From: Micrococcales bacterium
Lineage (GTDB): Bacteria > Actinomycetota > Actinomycetes > S36-B12 > UBA10799
Assembly (NCBI GenBank): GCA_016703125.1
Contig: JADJCR010000002.1
Span: forward strand, 372,001 to 436,000
Direction of reading: 5' to 3'
Length of the DNA stretch: 64,000 nucleotides
Shown in pieces: positions 8,998 to 17,510 of the stretch (positions are counted from its first letter, which is position 1; each line of letters opens with the position of its first letter). Under the pieces are notes generated by a model that worked only from the letters and a program-made list of their open reading frames with translations, had not been told where the DNA came from and ran no database searches. The position numbers and the translations under genes were made by a program.

Positions 8998-9839
8998 GCA
9001 CCGAGCAGCCGGCGCCGGTCTGCTACCGCCACCCGGACCGCCCCACCTGGATCCGCTGCACCCGCTGTGACCGGCCGATCTGCCCGGAGTGCATGAACCC
9101 GGCTCCGGTCGGCTTCCAGTGCCCGGAGTGCGTGGCGGCCGGTCAGGCCGCGGTGCGGGAGCCGCGGACCGTTTTCGGGGGCAGACTCACTTCGTCCAGC
9201 ACGGTCACGGTCACCCTCATCGGCATCTGCGTCGCGATCTTCGTGGTGCAGTTCCTGGTCGGCGTGAACGCGGTGGCCGCGGACTGGGGGATGTGGCCGG
9301 CGGGCGTGGCCGTCAACAACGAGTGGTACCGGCTGATCACGTCGGTGTTCCTGCACGGCAGCTGGCTGCATCTGGCGTTCAACATGTATGTGCTGTACGT
9401 GCTGGGCCCACCGCTGGAGCGGCTGCTGGGACACGTGCGGTTCCTTGCGCTGTTCCTCATCGCCGGTCTCGGCGGCGCAGTCGCCTCGTTCACGTTCTCG
9501 AGCATCAACACGGTGTCGGTCGGTGCCTCGGGCGCCATATTCGGGCTGATGGGAGCGCTGGTGGTCGCCGGCCGGCACCTGCGCACGGACATCACGCAGG
9601 TGCTGGTGCTGATCGGCATCAACGTGGTGATCGGGTTCATCGCGCCGGGCGTGGACTGGCGGGCTCACCTCGGCGGCCTGATCACCGGCGCCGCGGTCGC
9701 CCTGGTGATCTCGAAGGCACCGCCGGGCCGCAGTCAGACCCTGTGGCAGGTCATCGGGTGCGCGGCGATCGTCGCCACATTGGTCGCGATCGTGCTGTGG
9801 CGCGCCAATGAGATCGTGCAACTGTTGCCGGTCGGCTGA
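8994..9839 (+). CDS. Rhomboid-family intramembrane serine protease with N-terminal zinc finger
   Basis: A 281-residue membrane protease. Residues 9-40 hold a Cys/His-rich B-box-like zinc finger (CYRHPD, CTRCDRPICPEC, CPEC), a frequent N-terminal addition in actinobacterial rhomboids. About six membrane helices follow. The catalytic serine is Ser179 in GASGAIFG and the catalytic histidine is His225 in DWRAHLGG; HGSWLHLAFNMY is the conserved L1-loop/helix 2 region. Substrates are unknown. It is translationally coupled to ppiA through a GTGA overlap. Confidence 0.92.
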   Translation: MSTEQPAPVCYRHPDRPTWIRCTRCDRPICPECMNPAPVGFQCPECVAAGQAAVREPRTVFGGRLTSSSTVTVTLIGICVAIFVVQFLVGVNAVAADWGMWPAGVAVNNEWYRLITSVFLHGSWLHLAFNMYVLYVLGPPLERLLGHVRFLALFLIAGLGGAVASFTFSSINTVSVGASGAIFGLMGALVVAGRHLRTDITQVLVLIGINVVIGFIAPGVDWRAHLGGLITGAAVALVISKAPPGRSQTLWQVIGCAAIVATLVAIVLWRANEIVQLLPVG

Positions 9840-9871
9840 TCACCGGCGCGGGACCTTCCTGGACAGGGTAA

Positions 9872-9889
9872 GTTACCGGCCAGTAACAT
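9872..9889 (+). promoter_or_regulatory. Operator-like palindrome and -10 box before the thiolase gene
   Basis: GTTAC-CGGCCA-GTAAC (9872-9887) is a 16-base inverted repeat with one imperfect pair, of the type bound by TetR-family repressors of lipid genes. TAACAT (9884-9889) ends seven bases before ATG 9897, as expected for the -10 box of a leaderless mRNA. A repressor bound here would cover the promoter. No regulator gene is adjacent. Confidence 0.5.
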
Positions 9890-9896
9890 GAGGTCC

Positions 9897-11045
9897 ATGA
9901 CTTCTCGAGACGCAGTGATCGTGGCCGCCGTGCGTACCCCCGTCGGGGTGGGCAAACCTGAGAAGGGCGCGCTGTCGGGCATCCACGCCGTGGACCTGTC
10001 CGCACTGGCCCTGCAGGGTCTGGTCCAGCGGGCCGGCATCGACCCCGCCCTGATCGACGACGTGATCTGGGGCTGCGTCTCGCAGGTGGGCGAGCAGGGG
10101 TTCAACATCGGGCGCAATGCCGCCCTGGCCGCAGGATTCCCGGAGACGGTGCCCGGGACGACCTTGGACCGGCAGTGCGGCTCGTCCCAGCAGGCGCTGC
10201 ACTTCGCGGCCGCCGGTGTGATCGCCGGGCAGTACGACATGGTGGTCGCCGGCGGAGTCGAGTCCATGTCCCGGATCCCGATGTTCTCCAACGGCAAGGG
10301 TGGCGATGGCCCGTTCGGGCCCATGATGATCGAGCGCTACGAGGGGCGCCTGGTCAACCAGGGCGTCTCTGCGGAGATGATCGCCGAGAAGTGGGATCTG
10401 TCCCGGCAGTACCTCGACGAGATGGCGGTGGAGTCCCACGAGCGTGCCACCCGCGCCACCAACGACGGACTGTTCGCCGAGGAGATCGTGCCGGTCAAAG
10501 GCGTGAGCGCCGACCAGGGCATCCGGCCGGGGTCGTCGGTGGAGAAACTCGCCTCCCTGCCCACCCCCTTCAAGGACGACGGCGTGGTGACCGCGGGCAA
10601 CGCCTCGCAGATCTCCGACGGATCGGCGGCGCTGCTGGTGACCACCAGTGAGAAAGCCGCCGAGTTGGGCCTGACCCCGCTGGTGCGCTTCCACACCGGA
10701 GTGATGGCCGGCGTGGACCCGGTGATCATGCTCACCGGCCCGATCCCCGCCACCGCCAAGGCCCTGGAGCGGTCGGGGCTGGGCCTCGATGAGATCGGCG
10801 CTGTCGAGATCAACGAGGCGTTCGCGTCGGTGGTCGGCGCCTGGTTCGTTGAGACCGGGGCAGACCCCAAGATCACCAACCCGAACGGCGGGGCGATCGC
10901 GCTGGGCCACCCGCTCGGAGCCTCCGGGGCCCGGTTGATGACGACGTTGATCCACCAGATGCGCCGCAACGGCATCCGCTACGGACTGCAGACGATGTGC
11001 GAGGGCGGCGGCATGGCCAACGCCACCATCGTCGAACTCGTCTGA
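9897..11045 (+). CDS. Thiolase (acetyl-CoA acetyltransferase family)
   Basis: A 382-residue thiolase, which joins or cleaves acyl-CoAs in beta-oxidation or acetoacetyl-CoA synthesis. The nucleophilic cysteine is Cys94 in LDRQCGSSQ. The C-terminal half has the conserved NEAFASV, GGAIALGHPLGASG (His) and the second cysteine in MCEGGGMANA. An in-frame ATG lies at 9888, but I choose 9897 because a TANNNT box ends seven bases before it and the 9888 start would overlap a likely operator. The gene stands alone, flanked by the rhomboid gene and convergent crgA. Substrate chain length cannot be judged from sequence. Confidence 0.92.
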   Translation: MTSRDAVIVAAVRTPVGVGKPEKGALSGIHAVDLSALALQGLVQRAGIDPALIDDVIWGCVSQVGEQGFNIGRNAALAAGFPETVPGTTLDRQCGSSQQALHFAAAGVIAGQYDMVVAGGVESMSRIPMFSNGKGGDGPFGPMMIERYEGRLVNQGVSAEMIAEKWDLSRQYLDEMAVESHERATRATNDGLFAEEIVPVKGVSADQGIRPGSSVEKLASLPTPFKDDGVVTAGNASQISDGSAALLVTTSEKAAELGLTPLVRFHTGVMAGVDPVIMLTGPIPATAKALERSGLGLDEIGAVEINEAFASVVGAWFVETGADPKITNPNGGAIALGHPLGASGARLMTTLIHQMRRNGIRYGLQTMCEGGGMANATIVELV

Positions 11046-11117
11046 GGCTGAGCTGGTGCCCGGCCTGCACATCGGTTAGAGATACGGATGTCGGTTAGTG
11101 ATCCCGACGGTCTTTTT

Positions 11118-11144
11118 CGCTCCCGGGTATCCGGATGTCTCCCG
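11118..11144 (+). repeat. 27-base dispersed intergenic repeat, copy 1
   Basis: CGCTCCCGGGTATCCG (11118-11133), then three bases, then GTCTCCCG (11137-11144). The same arrangement with 24 of 27 bases identical recurs at 58783-58809. This copy lies in the 163-base gap between the convergent thiolase and crgA genes. Confidence 0.6.
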
Positions 11145-11162
11145 CCTGCGGGTCCTCGGGAG

Positions 11163-11183
11163 TTATCCACAGGGTTGTCCCCA
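11163..11183 (+). other. Two DnaA-box-like sites
   Basis: TTATCCACA (11163-11171) is a perfect consensus DnaA box. TTGTCCCCA (11175-11183) is one base off the actinobacterial form TTGTCCACA. They are in the same orientation and 12 bases apart, close to one helical turn. They lie in the gap between thiolase and crgA, about 11 kb from dnaN. Confidence 0.45.
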
Positions 11184-11208
11184 GTTGGGGAGAACTACAC
11201 CTGTGTGA

Positions 11209-11454
11209 TTACTTCCACTTGGTGGACACGACGAATCCGAACGCGATAAGGGTGAAGCCGCCGACCAGGTTCCAGAACCCGAGGTCACCCAAGATGGGCG
11301 CGTCGGGGGCGATGTACCAGGCGCAGACCCAGATGAGTCCGAGCACGAACAGGGTCACCATGACCGGGGCCACCCACCGGGGGCTGCCGATCTTCACGGG
11401 CGTGCGCTTGTCGCTGGGGGACTTGTCCTTGCGGCGTGAGCGGGATTCGGGCAC
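11209..11454 (-). CDS. crgA: Cell division protein CrgA
   Basis: CrgA is a small actinobacterial membrane protein that recruits and regulates the septal peptidoglycan machinery (FtsZ/FtsI partners). The 81 residues begin MPESRSRRKDK, a basic cytoplasmic tail, followed by two membrane helices (WVAPVMVTLFVLGLIWVCAW and the C-terminal FWNLVGGFTLIAFGFVVS) ending in TKWK, the typical family end. The chosen GTG at 11454 matches the family N-terminus; another GTG at 11463 would add three residues. It is divergent from the DUF881 gene and convergent with the thiolase gene. Confidence 0.88.
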   Translation of the reverse strand: MPESRSRRKDKSPSDKRTPVKIGSPRWVAPVMVTLFVLGLIWVCAWYIAPDAPILGDLGFWNLVGGFTLIAFGFVVSTKWK

Positions 11455-11475
11455 GAAGGTCACTTTACCCCGCCG

Positions 11476-11481
11476 TAGTCT
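11476..11481 (+). promoter_or_regulatory. -10 box for a leaderless DUF881 gene mRNA
   Basis: TAGTCT ends six bases before GTG 11488, the spacing of leaderless actinomycete transcripts. No Shine-Dalgarno site precedes this start. Confidence 0.45.
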
Positions 11482-11487
11482 GGGGGC

Positions 11488-12213
11488 GTGAGTGTGCGTT
11501 GGTGGGCCGTGCTGGCCGCGATCGTCTTCGGCATCGCTGGGTTCGGCTTCGCCGCGAGCGCGCACACCGCAGCCGGCACGAATCTGCGCAGTGACAGTGC
11601 GGCGCTCAAGGACGTGGTCGCGCAGCGGGCCGCGGTCGTGGACCGGCGACAGAAGCAGGTCACCGACCTGCAATCGCGGGTGGCCGGCCTGAGCAAGCAG
11701 CAGGAGGGGACCGCAGCGGCCCGCGCCCAGGGGACCATCGACACGTTGTCGGCTCCGGTCGGGCTGCTGCCGCTGAGCGGACCCGCGGTCACCGTCACTC
11801 TCACCGATGCCCCGCAGGAGGGCAACGAGGAGGCCAACCCCGACGACCTGGTCGTCCATCAGCAGGATCTGCAAGCGGTGATCAACGCCATGTGGCGTGG
11901 TGGTGCTCTTGGCATCCAGGTGATGGACCAGCGGCTCATCAACACCAGTGCGGTGCGCTGTGTGGGCAACACCTTGATCCTGCAGGGCCGGGTGTACTCC
12001 CCCCCGTTCGTCGTGACCGGGGTGGGTGATCAGGCGGCCATCGAGCGTGAGCTCGAACGCGACGACTACCTGCGCGGTTACCGGGCCGCCGTGGATTTCT
12101 TCGGGCTCGGATACGAGCAGGTCCGGCAGCCCTCGGTCACCATCGCAGCGTTCGACGGCCCGATGCACATCGATCATGCCACTCCGATCCCGGACCGCAA
12201 GGAGCAGTCATGA
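11488..12213 (+). CDS. DUF881 family protein
   Basis: A 241-residue membrane-anchored protein of the DUF881 family, commonly found next to crgA in actinomycetes and of unknown function. One N-terminal membrane helix (about residues 5-25) is followed by a coiled-coil-prone stretch (residues 35-75, with VVDRRQKQVTDLQSRVAGL) and a globular extracytoplasmic domain containing LSGPAVTVTLTD, VHQQDLQAVINAMW and VGNTLILQGRVYSPPFVV. The stop overlaps the ATG of the glutamine amidotransferase gene by four bases. Confidence 0.85.
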   Translation: MSVRWWAVLAAIVFGIAGFGFAASAHTAAGTNLRSDSAALKDVVAQRAAVVDRRQKQVTDLQSRVAGLSKQQEGTAAARAQGTIDTLSAPVGLLPLSGPAVTVTLTDAPQEGNEEANPDDLVVHQQDLQAVINAMWRGGALGIQVMDQRLINTSAVRCVGNTLILQGRVYSPPFVVTGVGDQAAIERELERDDYLRGYRAAVDFFGLGYEQVRQPSVTIAAFDGPMHIDHATPIPDRKEQS

Positions 12214-12824
12214 CGGTCCTGGTCATCGACAACTACGACAGCTTCGTCTACAACCTCGTGCAGTACCTCGGGCAGCTTGAGGTCGAATGCGATGTGTTCC
12301 GCAACGATGCGCTCGAGCTGGACGAGGTCGCCTCGTACACCGGGGTGCTGCTGTCCCCCGGCCCGGGAACCCCGGACACCGCCGGAGTGTGCATGGACGT
12401 GGTGCGGCGATACGCAGGTCGTATCCCGATCTTCGGGGTGTGCCTGGGGCACCAGGCCATCGCGGAGGTGTACGGGGCGACCGTCAGCAGGGCGCCGGAA
12501 CTGCTGCACGGGAAGACCTCACTGGTGCACCACGACGGTCGCGGGGTCTTCGACGGGCTGCCCAACCCCATGACCGCGACCCGGTACCACTCGCTGGCCG
12601 TGGAGCCGGACACCGTGCCCGCCGCGTTGGAGGTCAGTGCGCGTACCGACAGCGGGGTCATCATGGGTATCCGGCACCGGGAGCTCGCGGTGGAAGGGGT
12701 GCAGTTCCACCCCGAGTCGGTGCTCACCGAAGGCGGTCACCGGATGCTGGCCAACTGGCTGGCGGTGTGCGGCGACCCGGATGCGGTGCGCCGGAGCCGG
12801 GGCCTGTCGCCGGTGGTGGGCTGA
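12210..12824 (+). CDS. pabA: Glutamine amidotransferase subunit (PabA/TrpG)
   Basis: A 204-residue class I glutamine amidotransferase that supplies ammonia to aminodeoxychorismate synthase or anthranilate synthase. The nucleophile is Cys78 in FGVCLGHQAI; the His/Glu pair is in VQFHPESVL. MTVLVIDNYDSFVYNLVQYL is the typical PabA/TrpG N-terminus. In actinomycetes this gene between crgA/DUF881 and pknB is usually called pabA/trpG; the partner synthase subunit is not in the window, so folate and tryptophan roles cannot be separated. It ends 21 bases from the convergent pknB stop. Confidence 0.9.
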   Translation: MTVLVIDNYDSFVYNLVQYLGQLEVECDVFRNDALELDEVASYTGVLLSPGPGTPDTAGVCMDVVRRYAGRIPIFGVCLGHQAIAEVYGATVSRAPELLHGKTSLVHHDGRGVFDGLPNPMTATRYHSLAVEPDTVPAALEVSARTDSGVIMGIRHRELAVEGVQFHPESVLTEGGHRMLANWLAVCGDPDAVRRSRGLSPVVG

Positions 12825-12845
12825 GCCGGGGCAGGTTCCTCCCGC

Positions 12846-14585
12846 CTACGGCGACGCCTCGCCCGACGGTGTCGGGGTCTGCGTCTCCGTCGGCGTCGGG
12901 GTGACGGGCGGCTGGGTCGGCGCCGGGCCACTGGACACGGTGACCGTCACCGTTGTGCCCTTCTTCACCTGTGCGCCCCCCGGGGGGTCCTGACTGGTGA
13001 CGATCCCCACGGGCTGGTCGGAGGACGCTGTCACCACCCGCGCATCGAGTCCGGCCTTGGACAGCGCGGAGGTCGCAGCCGACTGGGTGAAGCCGACGAC
13101 GCCGGGCACCTCGACGACCCCGGTGGACACCTCGATGTCGACATTCGTGCCCACGTCCACGGTGGTGAAGGCCTCCGGGTCCTGGTTCAGCACCAGGCCC
13201 TCGGGCTCGCTGGACTCCACCTGCTTGACGTTGCCGAGGTCGAGTTTGGCGTCACGCAGGGCGGTCCGGACGGCATCCAGGCTGGTCAGGCCCTCCAGTG
13301 GTGGCACCTGCGTCTGCTGCTTGCCGGCGGACACCGTCACGGTCACGGCCTCCCCGGTGGCCAACTGCGTGTCAGCCTGCGGGTCCTGCGCCAGTACGGT
13401 GTCCTCCGGCTGGTCGGAGGTCTGCGGTGTCTGCGCCCCCAAGCGCAAGCCCTGTGCCTCGAGGGCGCGCTGCGCCTCATCGATGCTCATACCCACCACG
13501 TCGGGCACAGTGACCCGCTGGCCGGTTCCGGTGTCGAACAGCGTGCGGCCGAGGAACAAGGCGGCCGCTGCGACCGCGAGGACGAGGACCGTGACCCCCA
13601 CCCAGGCCCAGGGACTGCGCTTAGGGGCACCGGAACTCCCCGGATCCACCATGCCGACCGGTTGCAGACTGGCGGTGGTGCTAGCGGAGGCCGGGACGGT
13701 GGCGCGCAGCGTGGGGATCGTGCCGGTGACCGGCAGGCCGGCCAGCGCGCGTTCGACGTCGGCCTTGAAGTCGTTGGCCGTCTGGTAGCGATCGCCGGGG
13801 TTCTTGGCCAGGGACTTCAGCACGAGGCCGTCCAGTGCGGGGGGCACCGCCGCGTCGATCTGGCTGGGCGGCACCGGCGTTTCGCTGACGTGCTGGTACG
13901 CCACCGACACTGCGCTCTCACCCTGGAAGGGGGGTCGGCCCGTGAGCAGTTCGTAGAGCAGACAGCCGGCGGAGTACAGGTCGGAGCGGGCATCCACGAC
14001 TTCGCCGCGGGCCTGTTCCGGCGACAGGTACTGGGCGGTGCCCATCACGGCATTGCCCTGGGTCATGGTGGCCTGCGCGTCGGCCACTGCCCGCGCAATA
14101 CCGAAGTCCATCACCTTCACGTCGCCCGACGGGGTGAGCATCACGTTGGCCGGCTTGATGTCGCGGTGGATGATGCCATGGGCGTGGGAGTAGTCCAGGG
14201 CGCTGAGCACCGAGGACATGATCTCCAGGGAACGCTCAGGCAGCAGCCGGCGCCCGCTGCTCATCAACTCGCGCAGGGTGTGCCCGTCCACGTACTCCAT
14301 GACGATGTAAGGCACCATCGCGTGCTGGCCGGCACCATCGAGCATGTCCTCCCCGGTGTCGTACACGGCCACGATGTTGGGGTCGTTGAGGCTGGCAGCC
14401 GACTGCGCCTCGCGCCGGAACCGGCTCTGGAAAGCGGGGTCGCGGGCAAGATCCGGGCGCAGCACCTTGACCGCCACCCGTCGGTTGAGCCGCAGGTCCT
14501 GGCCCTCGAACACCTCGGCCATGCCGCCACGGCCGAGCGTCTCGCCGAGTTCGTAGCGATCTCCGAGCCGTCGTGCTGTGGTCAC
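12846..14585 (-). CDS. pknB: PknB-type Ser/Thr protein kinase with three PASTA domains
   Basis: A 579-residue transmembrane kinase that senses peptidoglycan fragments and regulates cell growth. The kinase domain (about residues 10-275) has the glycine loop LGRGGMAEV, Lys40, the catalytic loop HRDIKPAN (Asp142), DFG at 160-162 and activation-loop threonines 173 and 175. One membrane helix spans about 326-347. Outside are three PASTA repeats (from about 358), fewer than the four of mycobacterial PknB, then a Pro/Thr-rich tail. The GTG start has a good ribosome site (GGGAGG). It is the last gene of the fhaA-fhaB-pstP-rodA-pbpA-pknB operon. Confidence 0.96.
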   Translation of the reverse strand: MTTARRLGDRYELGETLGRGGMAEVFEGQDLRLNRRVAVKVLRPDLARDPAFQSRFRREAQSAASLNDPNIVAVYDTGEDMLDGAGQHAMVPYIVMEYVDGHTLRELMSSGRRLLPERSLEIMSSVLSALDYSHAHGIIHRDIKPANVMLTPSGDVKVMDFGIARAVADAQATMTQGNAVMGTAQYLSPEQARGEVVDARSDLYSAGCLLYELLTGRPPFQGESAVSVAYQHVSETPVPPSQIDAAVPPALDGLVLKSLAKNPGDRYQTANDFKADVERALAGLPVTGTIPTLRATVPASASTTASLQPVGMVDPGSSGAPKRSPWAWVGVTVLVLAVAAAALFLGRTLFDTGTGQRVTVPDVVGMSIDEAQRALEAQGLRLGAQTPQTSDQPEDTVLAQDPQADTQLATGEAVTVTVSAGKQQTQVPPLEGLTSLDAVRTALRDAKLDLGNVKQVESSEPEGLVLNQDPEAFTTVDVGTNVDIEVSTGVVEVPGVVGFTQSAATSALSKAGLDARVVTASSDQPVGIVTSQDPPGGAQVKKGTTVTVTVSSGPAPTQPPVTPTPTETQTPTPSGEASP

Positions 14586-14601
14586 AGGAACCTCCCGGGG
14601 T

Positions 14602-16046
14602 TCATCGTTGCAGCACCGCCTCGATCACCGCGCGGGCGATCGGCGCGCCACCTGGTTGCCGCTGACCTCCGCCTGCCCCGTGTTCTCCACAGCCACGGCA
14701 ACCGCAACCTGGGGGTCATCGGCCGGCGCCGCAGCGACGAACCACGCGATGTTCGGCCGGCCGGCGCCCGTCTCCGCGGTCCCCGTCTTGCCGCCGACAT
14801 TGACGCCGGGGATACGGGCGTTCGACCCGGTGCCGGAGTTCACCACCGTGACCATCATCCCCATGAGCTCGGCAGCGTTCTGCTGGGTCATCGCACGTTC
14901 GTACTGCCGCGGCTGGGTCTGGGACAGGACCGTGAGGTCCGGAGCCAGCACCTGGTTCACCAAGTACGGGTGCATCGTCATGCCGCCGTTGGCGATCGAC
15001 GCCGTGACCATGGCCATCTGCAGGCTCGTGGACCGCACGTCGAACTGCCCGATCGCGCTCATCGCGGTCTGTGCATCGTCAGGGTCCTCCGGGAAGCGGG
15101 AGGTCGCGGCGGTCATGGGGACGTCGAAGGATTGATCGAAGCCGAATTTCTCGGCCTGCGAACGCAGTGCGTCGGCACCGAGTTCGTTGCCCAGCGACGC
15201 GAAAGCAGTGTTGCAGGAGACGGCCAGGGCGTTCGTGAGCGTGGTCCGGTCATTGGGCCCGCACGGACCGCGGAACCAGTTCGGCAGGGACCTTGTGGAC
15301 CCCGGCAACGGATACAGCGCCGGACCCGGCACATCCGAGTTCGGCTCGAAGCCGGCCTCGAGGGCCGCCGCGGCGGTGACGAGCTTGAACGTCGATCCGG
15401 GTGGAATGGTCTGGACCAGCGGCCGGTTGAGCAGAGGCTGGTTGGGGTCGGTCTCGAGTTGCTCGTAGTAGTCCTGGGCGGCGGCCGCGTCGTGTGTGGA
15501 CAGACCATTGGGGTCGAAACTCGGGGACTGGACCAGAGCCAGTATGGCACCGGTCTTAGGGTCGATCGCCGTGACCGAACCGACCGTGTTCCCCAGCCCC
15601 GCCGCCGCGGCCTTCTGCGCCGCGGCCAGCAGGGTCGTCTGCACCGCGCCGCCCTCGGGCACCCGACCGGCGATGAGCTGCTCGATGCGGTCGACGAAGA
15701 GCCGGGAGTCGTTGCCGGACAGGATCTCGTTCTCCGTGCGCTCCAGGCCGGTGGCGCCGTACAGCGAGGAGTAGAAGCCAGTGGCGGGGGCGTACAGCAC
15801 ACCGTCGGAATAGGTCCGCAGGAACTTGTAGGTCTGCTTGGGTGTGGCCACCGAGCGTGCCACCGGCTTGGTGCCCACGAGGATCGGCCCGCGCTCGCGC
15901 TCGTACTCGGCCAGGACCGTGCGCTGGTTGCCGGGCTCGGCATTGATGCCCGGAGCGAGGATGAACTGCTGCAGCGTCAAGTTGGCGACCAGCAGCAGGG
16001 CGAGGATCCCGAAGACCCAGCCCAGCCGGCGGATGGCACGGATCAT
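14602..16046 (-). CDS. pbpA: Penicillin-binding protein PbpA (class B transpeptidase), C-terminus frameshifted
   Basis: A class B penicillin-binding protein that cross-links peptidoglycan together with the adjacent RodA glycosyltransferase. It has an N-terminal membrane anchor (residues 8-28), a dimerisation domain, and the transpeptidase motifs S-x-x-K (PPGSTFKLV), S-x-N (VSCNTAF) and K-T-G (VGGKTGTAE). The open frame stops at 14625 after VSGNQVARRSPAR. Adding one base around 14641-14649 restores the typical ending PIARAVIEAVLQR with a stop at 14602-14604, just ahead of the pknB ribosome site. I give that reconstructed extent (about 481 residues). The ATG overlaps the rodA stop. Confidence 0.93.
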
Positions 16047-17422
16047 CGGTCTATCCCCACCCGGATCATCTGCGTCATCGCCTCATCGGCGCTCTGCGCG
16101 ATCATCGCCGGGCGACGGTTGCGGTCACTGATCCGCAGCAGGAGCGCGACCATCATCCAGTTGCACACCAGTGCCGACCCGCCGTAGGACAGGAACGGGG
16201 TGGTCAGGCCGGTGAGCGGGATGAGCCGGGTGACACCGCCGATGGTGACGACCACCTGCAGGGCGAAGACGCTGGACAGACCGACTGCCAGCAACGTGCC
16301 GAAGGGGTCCCGGCACGCCAGCCCGGTCCGCAGCCCGCGCTCCACGAGGATGGCGAACAGCATGATCAGGGCCATCATCCCGGCCAGGCCGAGTTCCTCC
16401 CCGAGCGCCGCGGAGATGAAGTCGGTCTTCGCGAAGGGGATGAACTGCGGGTAGCCCTCGCCGAGGCCGGTGCCGAACAAGCCGCCGCTGGCCAGGCCGA
16501 ACAGCGCTTGCACCAGCTGGTAACCCTCGTCATTTGCGTAGGCCCAGGGGTCGAGCCAGATCTTCACGCGCAGTTGTACGTGCCCGAAGGCGAGGTAGCC
16601 CAGCAGGGCCGCGAGGGCGAACATGGCCGCGCCGATGATCAGCCAGCTGCGGCGCTGCGTGGAGACGTAGAGCAGGATCACGAAGACGCCGAAGAACATC
16701 AGCGCGGTGCCCAGGTCGCGTTCGAAGGCCAGCACGCCCAAGGCCACCAGCCACGCCACCAGCAGCGGGCCGAAGTCGCGCGCCCGCGGGATTCCCAGGC
16801 CTAGCACCTTGCGGCGGACCGTGGCGAGGGCCTCGCGCTTGCGGACCAGGTATCCCGCGAAGAAGATCGTCAGCGCGATCTTGGCCAGTTCCGAGGGCTG
16901 GAACGACAACGGTCCGAGGCGGATCCACAGCCGGGCGCCATTGATGCTGGTCCCCAGCAGTGGCACCAGCGGCAGCAGGAGCAGCACGACACCGGCCACC
17001 AGTGACGTGTACGTGTAGCGCTGGAGCTTGCGGTGGTCGGTGACCAGGAACAGCACGAGGGTGAACAGGGCCAGCGCCACCAGCACCCACGTCGCCTGTG
17101 CCAGGGCGTCGGGGTTGGGCGCCCGCGTCTCGTTGGCCTGCGCCCGCAGTTGTTCGGCGATGTCCAGACGGTGGATCATCACCAGCCCGATGAGGTTGAT
17201 CATGGCTGCCACCGGCAGCAGGACGGGGTCGGCGTGCGGTGCCAGCCGGCGCACCACGACATGGGCGGCGAGCAGTACGGCGGCACTGCCGATCAGCAGA
17301 GCGAGGTAGTTGGCCGGGAGGGTGTCGAGCGTGGCCAGATCGACGGTCGCGTAACACACACTGCCGATCACCCAGGCGAGGATCAGGAGGCCGAGTTCGG
17401 CCCGGCGCGGGGAACGCTTCAT
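16043..17422 (-). CDS. rodA: RodA/FtsW-family peptidoglycan glycosyltransferase
   Basis: A SEDS-family polymerase of about 459 residues with roughly twelve membrane helices that extends glycan strands from lipid II, paired with PbpA. Motifs include NGARLWIRLGPLSFQPSE, FERDLGTALMFFG, the aspartate-containing extracellular segment and the end motif GLTTPFLSYGGSAL. The ATG at 17422 (MKRSPRRAELG) is preceded by GGGAGCAGG; the frame stays open 66 bases further up but has no better start. The stop overlaps pbpA. The position in the pstP-rodA-pbpA-pknB operon is the actinomycete standard. Confidence 0.95.
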   Translation of the reverse strand: MKRSPRRAELGLLILAWVIGSVCYATVDLATLDTLPANYLALLIGSAAVLLAAHVVVRRLAPHADPVLLPVAAMINLIGLVMIHRLDIAEQLRAQANETRAPNPDALAQATWVLVALALFTLVLFLVTDHRKLQRYTYTSLVAGVVLLLLPLVPLLGTSINGARLWIRLGPLSFQPSELAKIALTIFFAGYLVRKREALATVRRKVLGLGIPRARDFGPLLVAWLVALGVLAFERDLGTALMFFGVFVILLYVSTQRRSWLIIGAAMFALAALLGYLAFGHVQLRVKIWLDPWAYANDEGYQLVQALFGLASGGLFGTGLGEGYPQFIPFAKTDFISAALGEELGLAGMMALIMLFAILVERGLRTGLACRDPFGTLLAVGLSSVFALQVVVTIGGVTRLIPLTGLTTPFLSYGGSALVCNWMMVALLLRISDRNRRPAMIAQSADEAMTQMIRVGIDR

Positions 17423-17510
17423 GACCTGCTCCCGCCGGCGTTTTGGTGGCTCGGAATCGGCGCAGCACTCGTGCAGAGACACCCGCACCAGCGCGACGCT
17501 GGCTGGCCGG

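Noticed and set aside
13662..16187. An 841-codon plus-strand frame opposite pknB and pbpA
   Set aside because: No recognisable protein; it mirrors the third-position GC bias of the true genes.
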